Shown here in pieces: positions 13,436 to 24,019 of a stretch of 64,000 bases of DNA (within the stretch, counting starts at the first letter, position 1; each line of letters begins with the position of its first letter). The notes below the pieces were generated by a model. It worked only from the letters and a program-made list of their open reading frames with translations, was not told the origin of the DNA and ran no database searches. Position numbers and translations under genes: made by a program. The stretch is taken from positions 1,189,670,357 to 1,189,734,356 of the forward strand of contig OY728152.1 in the NCBI GenBank assembly GCA_963277665.1, read 5' to 3'. This DNA comes from Viscum album (Eukaryota > Streptophyta > Magnoliopsida > Santalales > Viscaceae).

Positions 13436-14419
13436 AGAGTCTTCCTTTATGATATAGGCGCAACCTAGTTTGAGAGAAGCATGGTTGGATGCTTTGAAGG
13501 TGGAGTAATTCTTGAATGCAGTGCGTGATCTTGCATTCAGTTTAGGTTAGGTGTTTCCTGGGTTATTTTAAAAATAGAATCATATTGATGCTCCATGAGG
13601 TATGTGTTGGATACCTAGGAATGGGTAGGTTTTTAATGGCTCATGGATTTAGTTTTGAAACTTGAGTTACATTTTAAATTAGGTTAGAGCTATGGTTATA
13701 TCTTAGGTTCATGAAAATCTATGCGATTTATGGTGGTTTTAAGGAATTGGGTGACATAATGTTCTTAGGAAAACATTCATTAGAGGTTCGATGGGTTTGG
13801 TTGTAATGGGTTCAAGGAACCCTTGTATTTCAAATGAGTGTTAGTTTTATAGGAATGGATAAGTCATTTAAGGTTATCGATCAGGTGAGTATCTTAGCAT
13901 CAATGGGAAAGTCCTGATAGGAAGCTTCTCCTGAAGCATAAATCATAGTTTAGGAACATCTCTAATGGGAAATTCCAAGTTAAACTACCCTAGGAGTGGG
14001 TTTGTTATGAATATTCTAAGACCTTGGTATTGGAATCAGGAATTATTAGTTATGGTAGTCACATGAATTGATTGAAAAGGGATAGGTGTGATATATCAAT
14101 TTAAGTTAGATGGGTTGGTGAAGGATCTTATTGGTCCCAATATGGGAGAGATATTATATTACAACATATGTGTTTGGGAAATGTGGGATAGTTGTTGGAG
14201 GCCGTTGTGATAAATTTAGATTAGTTCTGTGATTTGAGTGCACATTTCTTGAGGGATGGGGCATGATGCTGGTTAAATTTGACGATCGAGGGATGACCAA
14301 ATTAGGTAAGGGATGATTGGATATATTTGATTTCATAGGACCTAGAGGATTATCTTATGTGTTTGGGTATAATGGTTTTTATGAGTAGGAAATTTGTGTG
14401 GTGGCCCTTGCAGAGTTTG
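13436..14419. other. Old repeat background right of copia-1
   Basis: This is a continuation of the sequence that copia-1 interrupted. I see no protein, no tandem repeat and no match to other parts of the window. It leads into direct repeat A. Confidence 0.3.
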
Positions 14420-16170
14420 TGGGATGTAAGGTGTAGCTGGGTGCTGTTGAACAAAGTTTGAGATAGTTCTGCATGAATTGTTTTGGGAACACTCTTATGG
14501 GTGCATTATTTCTCAAGGTTAGCCCTATAGGAATGATGTTGCTTGAGGTTACCCTTCTAGTCATGGTGTTGGTTGGGGTTATCCTTTTGGATATGGTGTT
14601 GGTTGAGGTTTTCCTTCTTGGTAATAGATATTTAGGATGTGAGCTATGAGACCGTATGAGGTTTATTTTGGTGGTCTTGGACCAAAGTTTGTTTTTTCTA
14701 AAGGATCCCCTTGTCAGGTGTCCTAAATGAGCTAAGATTTTGGGGACCATGGAGGGTGCCCCATGCTTGTTGGCCTATAAGATGGTTGGTACCGATCTCA
14801 GCAGTTCTCATTAGTGGGTTCGGGTGCATCCATCCTAGGTTATTGAGTTTTTCATCTTATAAGATTTAAGTTATCCTTGTTCATGACTACATGAGAGAGG
14901 ACACCTTTGAGATATTACTAGACCAGGCATTGGCCTTGAGATTAACTTTATTTCTCCCTTATATTGTCTTACTATTGTGAGGCTGGAATAAGGAGCTAAT
15001 GGATGATCTAGTTGAGTGAAACCACCCTATTTAAGTTTTTTTCCCTTGACTAGTGTTAGTGTATTATAGATGATATTGCACTCTCGGGGCCCGATTCTTG
15101 AGTTCGGAGCCTGATCAGGTAGACTAAAGATGCATTGATATATTTTTTATCACCCAGTTAGTTCTTTAGGACTTATGGGTCAAGGTAGTATCCTCATGAG
15201 GTCAATAGGGAGTCCCTACTGTTAGTTTGGATCATGACATTAGAGTCCTAGATCATGGTAGATGCACTTAAGTGTTTTGGACACTTGGTATGAGATCCTA
15301 GGGTTCAACATATTTGTTTATACTTTCATTGGACTTTGGATCTCCTTTTTGATCCGGCAGATGCACTTGATGTGTGGCTATGTGAGCCACATTTCATAAT
15401 TCCTATGGATGGGGCCAGAGTGGGGGTAGATTTACCTCAAGTGTCAAACTAGAACCCATGGTTTTATATTTTCTTTTTGTTCAACCCCTATTTTTTTATC
15501 TTTATGAATTTTTTTATCTTTATTCTAGTAGTCATGTTCATCTAGGATGGACATGACTTGTGTTTCATTCACAAGTTATGTTAGTAGATGTTAGGACCAC
15601 CATAGTGGGTAGTCGACTTAGATTTGTTTTTCACCCATTTCATGCGCACCTCAGTGTGTATGCAGACCTTATGTTTTAATTTGGGTTAAGTACAAGATGT
15701 GGTGTATTGGATGAGGCCCAATGTTTCATTATCAAGTAGATCTACTCATACTGAGGCTTGGATTGTGTTCAGTAGTCATAGAGACCAGGTACAAGGTTCA
15801 ACTCAGTGTAGAAGTAGAGACTTGTGTATTTATAATATTTTACTTTATTCTGTATGTGGTCTGACCAGTGAGAGACTGGTGTCTATATATTTATACTTCA
15901 ATCTATATGATGTATTCCATTCATTGTTAGTTTATTTTAGTTGTTTTTTATTTATACACACTCTTATGTTCATGAATTTATTGTGTTTAGTTTTATTATA
16001 CTGTTATTATTCTATGATCTAAGGGCCTAGTCTCCCCACTGAATCATTTTAGGAACTTTCCAATAGTTGGAAGCCTCTAGCATATAAGGAGGCACATTTT
16101 AGGCCTTGTTGCGAGATGGATTGATAGATGGTTTGAGTTGACCTGGACCTGTTCATAGAAAAATGGTATC
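14420..16170 (+). repeat. Direct repeat A (about 1.75 kb, unknown family)
   Basis: It aligns along its length with 33229-34960 in the same orientation. Clear anchors are the 30-bp tandem repeat near the start, a GTGAAACCA block at about 15016 against 33826, AAAGATGCA at 15126 against 33942, AGGTCAATAGGGA at 15197 against 34007, and TAGTCTCCCCACT at 16028 against 34845. The decayed frames of both copies read related peptides in places, so at least part was once coding. A TGGTATCATAGA motif near 16163 and TGGTATATGTCT near 34974 look like primer-binding sites after the repeat, which would make A and B LTRs. This is only suggestive and does not explain the codon-phased repeat. No family is recognised. 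Confidence 0.55.
14491..14621 (+). repeat. 30-bp tandem repeat inside repeat A
   Basis: Four 30-bp units (14491, 14521, 14551 and 14581) plus a partial one share a core resembling GGTTATCCTTTTGG followed by ATGGTGTTGGTTG. In one plus-strand frame they read GYPFGYGVGW-like ten-residue repeats. The unit is exactly ten codons and a decayed version survives in repeat B (33300-33430). This suggests an ancestral low-complexity Gly-Tyr-Pro protein tract. The minus-strand open frame at 14379-14750 is probably a by-product of the repeat. Confidence 0.6.
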
Positions 16171-16654
16171 ATAGAATTGTTTTTTTTCTTTGCCTTACTA
16201 TGTGGAGAGTTGGTAGATAGGAGATCTTGGAATGTGTCAGATCCTGTAATGGATATCATGCTGGTGGATATTGAACTCCTATTTTGGTAGGAATTCTAGG
16301 TCATCGGGGTTTTGGGAGTGCTGTTCTCAGTTTACACTATTAAATTTGAGTGATTTTCACCACTAGTGATGCTCTTGTGTTTTTAGATTTTGTGATTTAT
16401 GAGTTTTTGTCTCCTGGCCTGATGAAAATAGGCTTGTGTTCATGAAACATGATAGGTACATAGTATCATCATGAAATTTTCCTAACTATGTGTATTTTTA
16501 CTGATGACAGAGGTTTAGTTTTTTAAAGCGTCAACTACTACTCATACAATGTTTCCTCATATAAGTACTTGGTGGAACTATACTTAGCTGAACTGTGAGT
16601 ATTTTCCTTATAATGATAGTTCAAGTGGATCTCTTGGTGAGGTGATCTATAGCG
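16171..16654. other. Background between repeat A and gypsy-1
   Basis: No recognisable coding motif or repeat. It ends at the gypsy-1 insertion point and continues on the far side at 30439. Confidence 0.3.
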
Positions 16655-16659
16655 AAATA

Positions 16660-18622
16660 TGTAACATCCCGGTTCCGAAAGCTGCCCAAAAGTGCCCCAT
16701 ACCCAGTTGGTCACATGGCCTCAAGTGCATTTCCCCAAATGCCAGAGTTTTCCGACTAGTAGTGAGGGCCTTGGGTGTGATAGTGGGGAAACTATTCCCT
16801 CATTGTAAGAGTAATGCAGTAGAAATGAACAGATAAAAATAGCGAAAGCATAAATAATAACATGCAATAATGAATAGCGGAAGGCTGAAGAAATAAACAA
16901 CTGGAGTACATATATAAATGATACATGATACATATGTCTAAGAAAACATCCAAACAAGCCATAATGCTGGAATATAGTACTAAACCAAAGTACAAAGAAA
17001 GAAAATAAACTCCAATAACATCACAAGACTTAGCTTTGTACCATGCTCTCCAGATCCATAACAATCAAGTACCTGAAGTAGATAGTCACTTTCCCTTATC
17101 GAGACCTGCAACAATATAATCTATTTGGTCCCAAAAGCATGACCCAAACAGGGTGTGAGATGAATCCCAGTAGGCAACCACCCAAAGATATTTTCCTAAC
17201 AGTCAGTGAATATATATGGCATGCAATATGCAAAATGAAGCAATAAACAAGGAAGTACTCAAAAGTAAACAATCCTACAGTTTCAATTACATCCATTTTA
17301 ATTTATTAGTTAAGTAGCCAACAAACATAAGTAACCCTCTAGTAAGTAATCACAACCTAACCCCTATGGTTCAACCAATCAAACACAAGAAACCCTCTGG
17401 GAATTACTCACAGTTTAACCCCTCTAGTTCATCTTTATCAAAGACTCTCTAAGGAAGCACTCACCATCAATTCCCATTGTGGTCTAGTATCGGTAACTAT
17501 AGACACTTTGGGGAAGAACTCAATGTCCAATTCCCCCTGTGGTCTCGTAACGAGGAACTATAGACACTCTGAGGGAGCACAAAGTCCATCCTACCTATGG
17601 TCTCACAACGTAAAAGTAAGCAGACACTCTAGAGAACCCCTCAATATTCATTCTCCCTATGCTCTACTACACTAGGTTCCCACAAACCTGTGTAATCAAT
17701 CGTGCAAAAATGGTATATGGCAGCCAAAGTAAACCTCAAGAAATACTTGACTAAATAGTCTACAACATCTCATATCATGTGAGATAAAAGTCACTCCATC
17801 CTAATAACACTAGGCATGGAAAACAAATTAGCCTAACATGAAAATCTAGACTGAACAGTCCATAAAAAACAAGCATGGGAAAACACATCCATAACAAGGT
17901 AAATGACCCTATTTACAATCATAAATCCTCTACTCATGCACACAAGGCACAACATGCAATAATAGGGCTAAAAACCATAAACACGCAATACCCGAACAAG
18001 GTTATTGGGCACATTTTCACATATAACTCAAATGCTGACTACAGAAAGGTATAAAACACCTAAATAAGCATTTTACGATTGATATATGTAAACCTTAGGC
18101 CTTGAATCACCCTAGAATTCTGTAGATCTACAAAAACGCTAAAAATGTTCAACCGAAGATATCTCACAAAAGAGGAGGAATCAAGAAACAAGGCTCTAGA
18201 AGAAGGAAGATCTTACTATGGTGATTACAATGCAATTGAAGGTGGTCGATTCAGATAAAGGATGGAGAGACTGGAGATCGGGGAAGAATCACTAGCCACA
18301 AACACTCCTGGACGAGATGAATGGAGAAGAAGGGTGTTCTGTCGATTAGACGTGACCTCGGTCCATTTAATGAAATAAAAATAAAGTACACGATATTTTC
18401 TTCAAGGGTACACGACGTGTACTTACTATAACTATCCTTTGCTTTAGGTGGTCTCCGGGTCACCCCACATGACCATGTACTTGGATGTTACACGGATGGT
18501 ACATGGTCACCCATGACAATCGGGTACACAACGTGTACTCCTAAAATTTCCAAAAACTCCTCTTTTCTCAAAAACGACCAGAAAAGAAAGACATACATGA
18601 AATTAAGATCCGAATTCTTAAA
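16660..18622 (-). repeat. Gypsy-1 3' LTR
   Basis: It reads TGTAACATCCCGG at its left edge, which on the minus strand is the LTR end, and matches 28459-30433 throughout. Its right edge is set by comparison with the start of the solo LTR (TGTAAGAA), here decayed to TTTAAGAA. The polypurine tract AAGGGGTAAG (minus strand of 18625-18634) sits just outside. It contains a roughly 60-bp tandem repeat. Confidence 0.88.
17333..17680 (-). repeat. LTR-embedded tandem repeat, about 60-bp unit (left copy)
   Basis: About six imperfect units carry the recurring words AACTATAGACACTCT, AATTCCCC and GTGGTCTCGTA. The same array lies in the partner LTR at 29131-29480 and, reversed, in the solo LTR at 22180-22520. 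Confidence 0.8.
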
Positions 18623-19407
18623 AACTTACCCCTTAAAGAAACTTTTCCCTGAATTTCCCTAGAAAGGCAGCATAGAAGAATAATCCTCGAATAGCTCCGG
18701 CCACTGTGATCGTACATCGACCTCCCTATCCCAAGTCTCGTCCTATACCCACCTGTGCTGCCATAGAACTCATACTAGAGGAACAAACCAACCATGGATA
18801 AACTTTTCAATACGATCAAAAATACAGATGGGATGCTCCTCGAATGATGCGTCCACCTCCAACTCAACCTCCTCAGGTTAAAAAACACGAGACGGGTCTG
18901 AGAAGTAACGCTGTAGCTGAGAAATGTGGAAGATGTCATGCATAAGCCGGTACCTCTGAGGTAACTGCAACCGATAAACAACTGGCCCGACTCTCTCCAA
19001 TACCTCAAATGACCCAACGTATGTTTGAAAAAGCTTGCCCTATCTCCTAATTCTCCTGTGTCCCAACCTCGGTGTGCACACAGGAAAACCTGATCTCCGA
19101 CCTTGAACTCCAGTGGTCATCTCTGTCGATCAGCATAAGACTTCTGTCATGATTGTACAATATCCATCCTCTTCTGAATCAACTCTATCTATTCTGTGGT
19201 CTCCTGAACAAGACGAGGTCCTATAATAGATGCCTCTCCTACCTCCAGCCAACATAAGGGTGATCGACATGGCCTACCATACAAAGCCTCATAAGGTGCC
19301 ATATGAATAGTTGCTTGAAAAATATTATTGTAGGAAAACTCCATAAGAGGTATGTGATTATCCCAAGAACCACCAAAATCTAGGATTCATGCTCAAATAA
19401 TGTCCTC
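18623..19407 (-). pseudogene. pol: Gypsy-1 integrase C-terminus and chromodomain-like tail
   Basis: On the minus strand this continues the integrase after the nested insertion. A stretch reading ILDFGGSWDNHIPLMEFSYN is followed by MAPYEALYGRPCRSP, standard for plant gypsy integrases. Then come KVGDQVFL, a frame-shifted FEVLERVGPVVYRL block, and finally REVDVRSQWPELFE, the usual end of the chromodomain-like region. That domain is thought to steer integration to chosen chromatin. Internal stops and at least one frameshift near 19020 inactivate it. The polypurine tract follows at 18634-18625. Confidence 0.88.
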
Positions 19408-19629
19408 TGTAAGAACCTGCATTCTTAGACCAGATAAAATATGAGATTTTTTAAAAAAAATTCGTTTATCGGTGGGTTAGTTTTAAAACCGCGTTTCGGA
19501 ATGAGGTTCTGAGTGCGTGGCCCGGTTCAAGCGGTGACATCGGGCTGCGCATGGGCAGTTAGACCATGCGGGTCAAGTTGCACAGTTGACCGATTGTCAA
19601 ACATGTTATCTAATTAATTTGAATTAATG

Positions 19630-20345
19630 GATGTTTTAATAATAATAATAGTGAGAGATTATTATTATTAAATGTTGTGAAAACGCGTTTAATAAAATGA
19701 TGGTCAAACGAGATTAAATGTGGATGTTTTAATAATAATAATTTTGAAAGATTATTATTATTAAATATTACGAAGATTAATTTATTCAAGTGGCGGTCAA
19801 ACACCATTGAATTTGACGTCGCAGTTTGACAAAGAACATCCATTTAAAATCAAGTGTTAGCAGATTTTAATTAACGTTGAATTTTATTTAAAGAATCGTT
19901 ACTTTTAATAACGCGTTATTGCGTCAAGTTCGCAATGATGGATTTAATAAATAAAGAGCGTATGATTATATGAGAAATTTAAATATAATTATTGGTGGTG
20001 ATTATTATTAATTTGGATAATAATAATGATGGATTAATTGGGATAGATTTAAAGGAACAATTGCAATTTATTAAAGGCGCGTTATTTTAATAACGTGTTA
20101 TATTAATTATGGCGGCTTCACAATGAAGAGTTTAATTAAATGAGAGCATTTAATTAAATGTTTGGTTATAATTATTAGTTTTGATCATTATTATTATTAT
20201 TCTAGATAATAATAATAATTGGGTAATTAAATAAGGGTTATGGTTGACTTAATTAATTAAATAAATGGGTGAAGAATCCATTTAAGGATTTAGGTGTAAT
20301 TAACCCTAATAATAAATATTGTTGACCACTATTATTATTATTATC
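19630..20345 (+). repeat. Hairpin-rich repeat module in solo LTR 1
   Basis: AATAATAAT and ATTATTATT tracts are paired as inverted repeats at 19634-19672, 19727-19764, 20001-20027 and 20187-20219, with a further tract at 20328-20345. Two of these sit in roughly 95-bp tandem copies starting GGATGTTTTAATAATAA. A second pair of units, about 180 bp, starts with the palindrome-like AATAACGCGTTATT (19907) and AATAACGTGTTAT (20089). The module lies upstream of the putative promoter, where LTR enhancers normally are. Confidence 0.75.
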
Positions 20346-20361
20346 TTTTGGTGAATGTTGT

Positions 20362-20369
20362 TATAAATA
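20362..20369 (+). promoter_or_regulatory. Possible TATA box of solo LTR 1
   Basis: TATAAATA lies about 110 bases before a sharp change to GC-richer, pyrimidine-rich leader-like sequence. The position fits a polymerase II LTR promoter, but AT-rich surroundings also contain other TATA-like words near 20390-20435, so the choice is uncertain. Confidence 0.35.
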
Positions 20370-20469
20370 TAACATTGTTATTGAAAATTAATATATATGT
20401 ATATATTGAGTGGAATATATATATACATATATATGTAATGTTGAAAAAAAAGAAATTGTTTTTTTTTGT

Positions 20470-21330
20470 GAGGCACTGGGCAAGGGGGCGTGACTTCCCC
20501 TTGTGCATTTTTCTTCTTCAATCAACCAGGGCCCACACGCATGGCCTTTCCCTTTTTATTTTTATTTATTTTTTTCTTCCCTCTTATTTCTTCTTCTCCC
20601 CAAACTATACAAGAAGCTTCCTCCTTCAAACCCTACGCAAAACCGCATCCGGACCTCCCCTACAGTGGCGGCTCTTCCTCCTCCTTACAAGTCAGCGCAC
20701 GATCCCTCCTCCGTAAGGTCTCCTCTCCTCCCTCCATGGCGCATCGGCTCCTCTCCGCACGACTGTCCAGCCCCACGACCAGCCGCCTCCTCTTGCACAG
20801 GCGACCTGCACCCTGCTAAAAACCCTAGACATGGGAGACCTCAAGTTCTTCCTCTTCTTGGTTTTCCCGTGGTCTCTCCTTATCCGCATCTACTATAGCG
20901 GAGGACCTCTCCCATGGCCGGGCCTCCTCTTCTCCCTTGCTCCATGATCCAGGACGGCGCGACCCCGGAACTCCGTGTGAGGCACAACCTTCCTCAGGTG
21001 AGCAGCGCGCGACCTCCTCCGAGAAGTCATGCAGCGCGACGCCCCCGGTCTGCTCTCCTTACTAGAGAACGGCCAGGCTCTCCGACTTCTCCTTGAAGCA
21101 GTGCCTGGCCAACCCTCTTCACACGACACCTTCTTCCTTCTCCCATGGCAGTGTGACCCCAATCTTACGGGTCCTTCTTGCGCAGCGTTTTCTCTGACAT
21201 CGTTCTTCGTTTGGGTCCAATTTGAGGAGGTAAGACCTTCCTTCATAGTCTGCATCATCGCTTTCATGATTCAAAGTGGATTCAATGCCGATTTGGAATT
21301 TACCGAAACCCCTGATTAGGGTTTGATAAA
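20470..21330 (+). other. GC-rich, CpG-rich leader of solo LTR 1
   Basis: Base composition rises abruptly and CpG steps are frequent, unlike the AT-rich surroundings. Overlapping open frames (20348-20716, 20490-20819, 20503-20898, 21029-21319) give Pro/Ser/Leu-rich peptides without any known domain, so I do not call a gene. The block starts with a pyrimidine-rich tract and contains splice-donor-like CAGGTGAG (20995) and GAGGTAAG (21225) motifs. It is most simply the transcribed R/U5 leader of the LTR. A captured host fragment is possible. Confidence 0.5.
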
Positions 21331-21619
21331 TTATCATGTTCTCCTGATTTCATGGTTGTGAAATAGCATCGCAGGACATGCTGGACCATGATCCGATAAC
21401 CGCATTTAGGTGCGATTACGTTTTATCACCGATGTTGGGTAAGAAAATTCATATACATAATTATTGTATATTTTACGCCTTTTTAATTATGAAATTGAGT
21501 CTGCGAACCCTTGCGGCCTTTATCTGGTCCAGAGTCAGTTTACCTGAGTTGTTAATTTTAGCAATATATTGCTGTTTACGTTGCAGGTTATATATGCGCA
21601 TAACTTTTATGTGTATAGG

Positions 21620-21624
<5 letters not shown>

Positions 21625-21700
<76 letters not shown>
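21625..21700. repeat. Compound (AC)n(AT)n microsatellite
   Basis: About 20 AC units (21625-21664) run into about 17 AT units (21667-21700) within solo LTR 1. The open frames spanning it on both strands are artefacts of the repeat. Confidence 0.97.
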
Positions 21701-21702
<2 letters not shown>

Positions 21703-22179
21703 GCACATCAAAGTCACACACGTGCGACTGCGTGAACGATAAAGCAAGGCATGTTATCCTGGGTCCACTCTGAGGGAAAACCGAAATCCAACAACCGAGT
21801 ATATCATCCTTATCACCTCGAGGTAGGTGGTTTGTGCCTTTCCGTAGGAAGTCTGTGAATATTTTGTGCAAATTCCACTAAATCCCTTGGGCAGGGAAAT
21901 TGTGGGTTTCCTGTTTTTCCCCTGTTATTTTTTTGCTTGCTTGATTTCTTGAGTAGAGACCATTGCTTGTAAATTTGGATAATTTATACTGTGTCCTTGT
22001 TCTTTCCCTTGCATGTTTTGCTTATTAGGCATTTTGCCGGTTTCCATGCCTAGTTGTAGGATAGTGGAACTACTGCTTTATTATTCTGTTGAGCCTTAGA
22101 ATGATAGCCAAGTAGTTCTTGAGGTTTAATTGGATGATACACGCACGCTATGCATGTTTATTTCCACACAGGACTATGA

Positions 22180-22520
22180 GAAACTAGTGTAGTAGACCAT
22201 AGAGAGAATGGATGTAAGGGTTTCTCCAGAGTGTCTTTTAATACAATGCGAGACCATAGGGGGAATTGATGATGAGTGCTTCCTCATAGAGTCTGTAGTT
22301 CCTCGACGCAGGCCATAGGGGGAATGAGATGTTGAGTTCTTCCCCAAAGAGCCTTTAGCACGATACTAGACTATAGGGGGAATTGACGGTGAGTGATTCC
22401 TCATAGAGTCTATTCTTTAGCTAAACCAGAGGGGTGAGACTGTGTGCGCTTCCCAAAGGGTTGCTAGTAGTGGTAGGTTGAACCTTAGGGGTTATACTGT
22501 GAGAAATACCTAGAGGTTAC
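22180..22520 (+). repeat. LTR-embedded tandem repeat, about 60-bp unit (solo copy)
   Basis: Units carry GACCATAGGGGGAATTGA, TGAGTGCTTCCTCA and AGAGTCT, the reverse complement of the gypsy-1 LTR repeats. This array occupies the same relative place in the LTR. Confidence 0.82.
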
Positions 22521-23220
22521 CTTTTGTTCTACTTGATGATTTGGCTGTTACTTGTGTGCTTTGAATGCTAGACATTGGATTTTAGCTTCTCTGTTCTTTC
22601 CTGTTTACTGCTTACTGTTTACTGCCTACTGTACTTACCTGCCATGTATTCACTGACTGTTAGGCACAGATCTTTGGGTGGTTTCCTACTAGGACCTTGT
22701 CTCACACCTTTTTTGGGCCATGCTTTTGGGCCCAAACAGATTATATTGTTGCAGGTATAGATAAGGGCAAGCGCCCTTCTACTTCAGGTACCTAACTTGT
22801 CGTAGAGCTGGAGAGCATGGGACCAAGCTAAAGCTTGCGATGCTGAGGATACTTTTGGATGCTTTGTTTTTCATTTTCATTGTTACTTTATTGCTTCCAG
22901 CCTATTGTTTGGTTTAGCTGTTTTATTATACTTATAAAATTCCATGAATCATATCTTCAGTTCCAGTTATTTATTATTTTATAAAGTCTTATACTGTTAA
23001 ATTATGATGAGAATGATGTTTACTGCTTCCGCTGTTATATATTGTTTCCTTCATTTTATTTTCATAACCTATGAGGGAATAGTTCCCCCAACTACCTTAC
23101 CCAAGGCCCTCACTGCTAGTCGGCAGCCTCTTGCATTCAGGGGAGTGCGCTTGAGGTCATGTGGTGAACCGGGTACGGGGAACCAGTTGAGTGGCTCCGG
23201 ATTCGGGTCGTTACATCCTC

Positions 23221-23950
23221 CAACACCTGTATCGTACGCTCAGACCGGAAATCTGTCTGGGGATGGTAAGTCATACTCAGAAGTACCAGTGTTCCCAAAT
23301 ACCTCTGTAGTCCCTTCCAGACCTGAGAAGTAAAACATGCATCCCTTTATGAAACAATGGGGTTTGGAACCCCATGTAGACGTACAATCTTCCGGATGTA
23401 CAACCTTCCTAACTCATCAAAACTGAAGGTCTCCTTGATCGGAAAGAAGTGAGAAACCTTCATGAGTATTTCAATGACAACCCATACTACATCATTCATT
23501 CTAAGTGACCTTGGTAAACCTGTCTCGAAGTCCATCACGACATCATTCCACTTCCACTCGGAAATGGGTGGCTGCTGCAAAATCTCTACTGGTCGCTGAT
23601 GCTTCGCCTTCACCTGCTGACAGGTGGAACACCTCTTGAAAAACCCAACAACATCTATCTTCATACCTGGCCACCAATACTATCAGTGTAGATTTCAATA
23701 CATCTTGGTGACACCAGGATGAACTAACCAAACTGAGAAATTAAAGTCTTGCATCAGCTCCTCGTGTATGTCTTCTGACACCCATACGTGCCCATGAAAA
23801 CATAAGATCTCATCCTCACCTACGGTGTATCTATAAATAAGGACCTCTCTCGACACACTCTCCTATAGGACTAGTCCTTCTAAATCTGATAGCTGCCTCA
23901 TTCTCACTCATTCAAGTACAGTAGAGGTAACAACTACAGAATAAAGAAAC
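23221..23950 (-). pseudogene. pol: Gypsy-1 integrase, N-terminal and core part
   Basis: The best open frame, 23664-23347, reads a CSTCQQVKAKHQRP zinc-binding block (the HHCC cysteines), then VVMDFETGLP with the first catalytic aspartate and LHGVPNPIVS just before a stop. After that stop RDACFTSQVWK holds the second aspartate region, and SERTIQVLE at the 23221 edge carries the catalytic glutamate. The upstream histidine part lies near 23700. The core is thus recognisable and split exactly after VLE by solo LTR 1. Scattered stops show it was already decaying or has decayed since. Confidence 0.9.
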
Positions 23951-24019
23951 GTCTACCCCTATCTGTCGTGCACCTCCAAATGCATTTCAGAGAACAGAGC
24001 TATAAGCTGCCACTCACTA

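Larger units (their letters stand above)
19408..23215 (+). mobile_element. Solo LTR 1 (3.8 kb) nested in gypsy-1
   Basis: It begins TGTAAGAACC and ends GGGTCGTTACA, with TCCTC on both sides (19403-19407 and 23216-23220), a clean 5-bp target duplication. Removing the insert and one TCCTC joins the gypsy-1 integrase in frame. Its last 140 bases match, in reverse complement, the left end of the gypsy-1 LTR, so it belongs to a related family but points the other way. No gag or pol lies inside, so it is an LTR left by recombination between the two ends of a full element. It is nearly twice as long as the gypsy-1 LTR and looks younger. Confidence 0.92.

Noticed and set aside
14379..14750. 123-residue minus-strand frame
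   Set aside because: It lies over the 30-bp tandem repeat. The plus-strand Gly-Tyr-Pro reading fits the codon-phased repeat better and neither has a known domain.
20348..20898. Overlapping Pro/Ser/Leu-rich open frames that look like a gene start
   Set aside because: No domain, three frames equally open, and the segment lies where an LTR leader is expected. The openness follows from GC-rich composition.
21378..21871. 131- and 132-residue frames on both strands
   Set aside because: They are carried by the AC/AT microsatellite, which is open in several frames.
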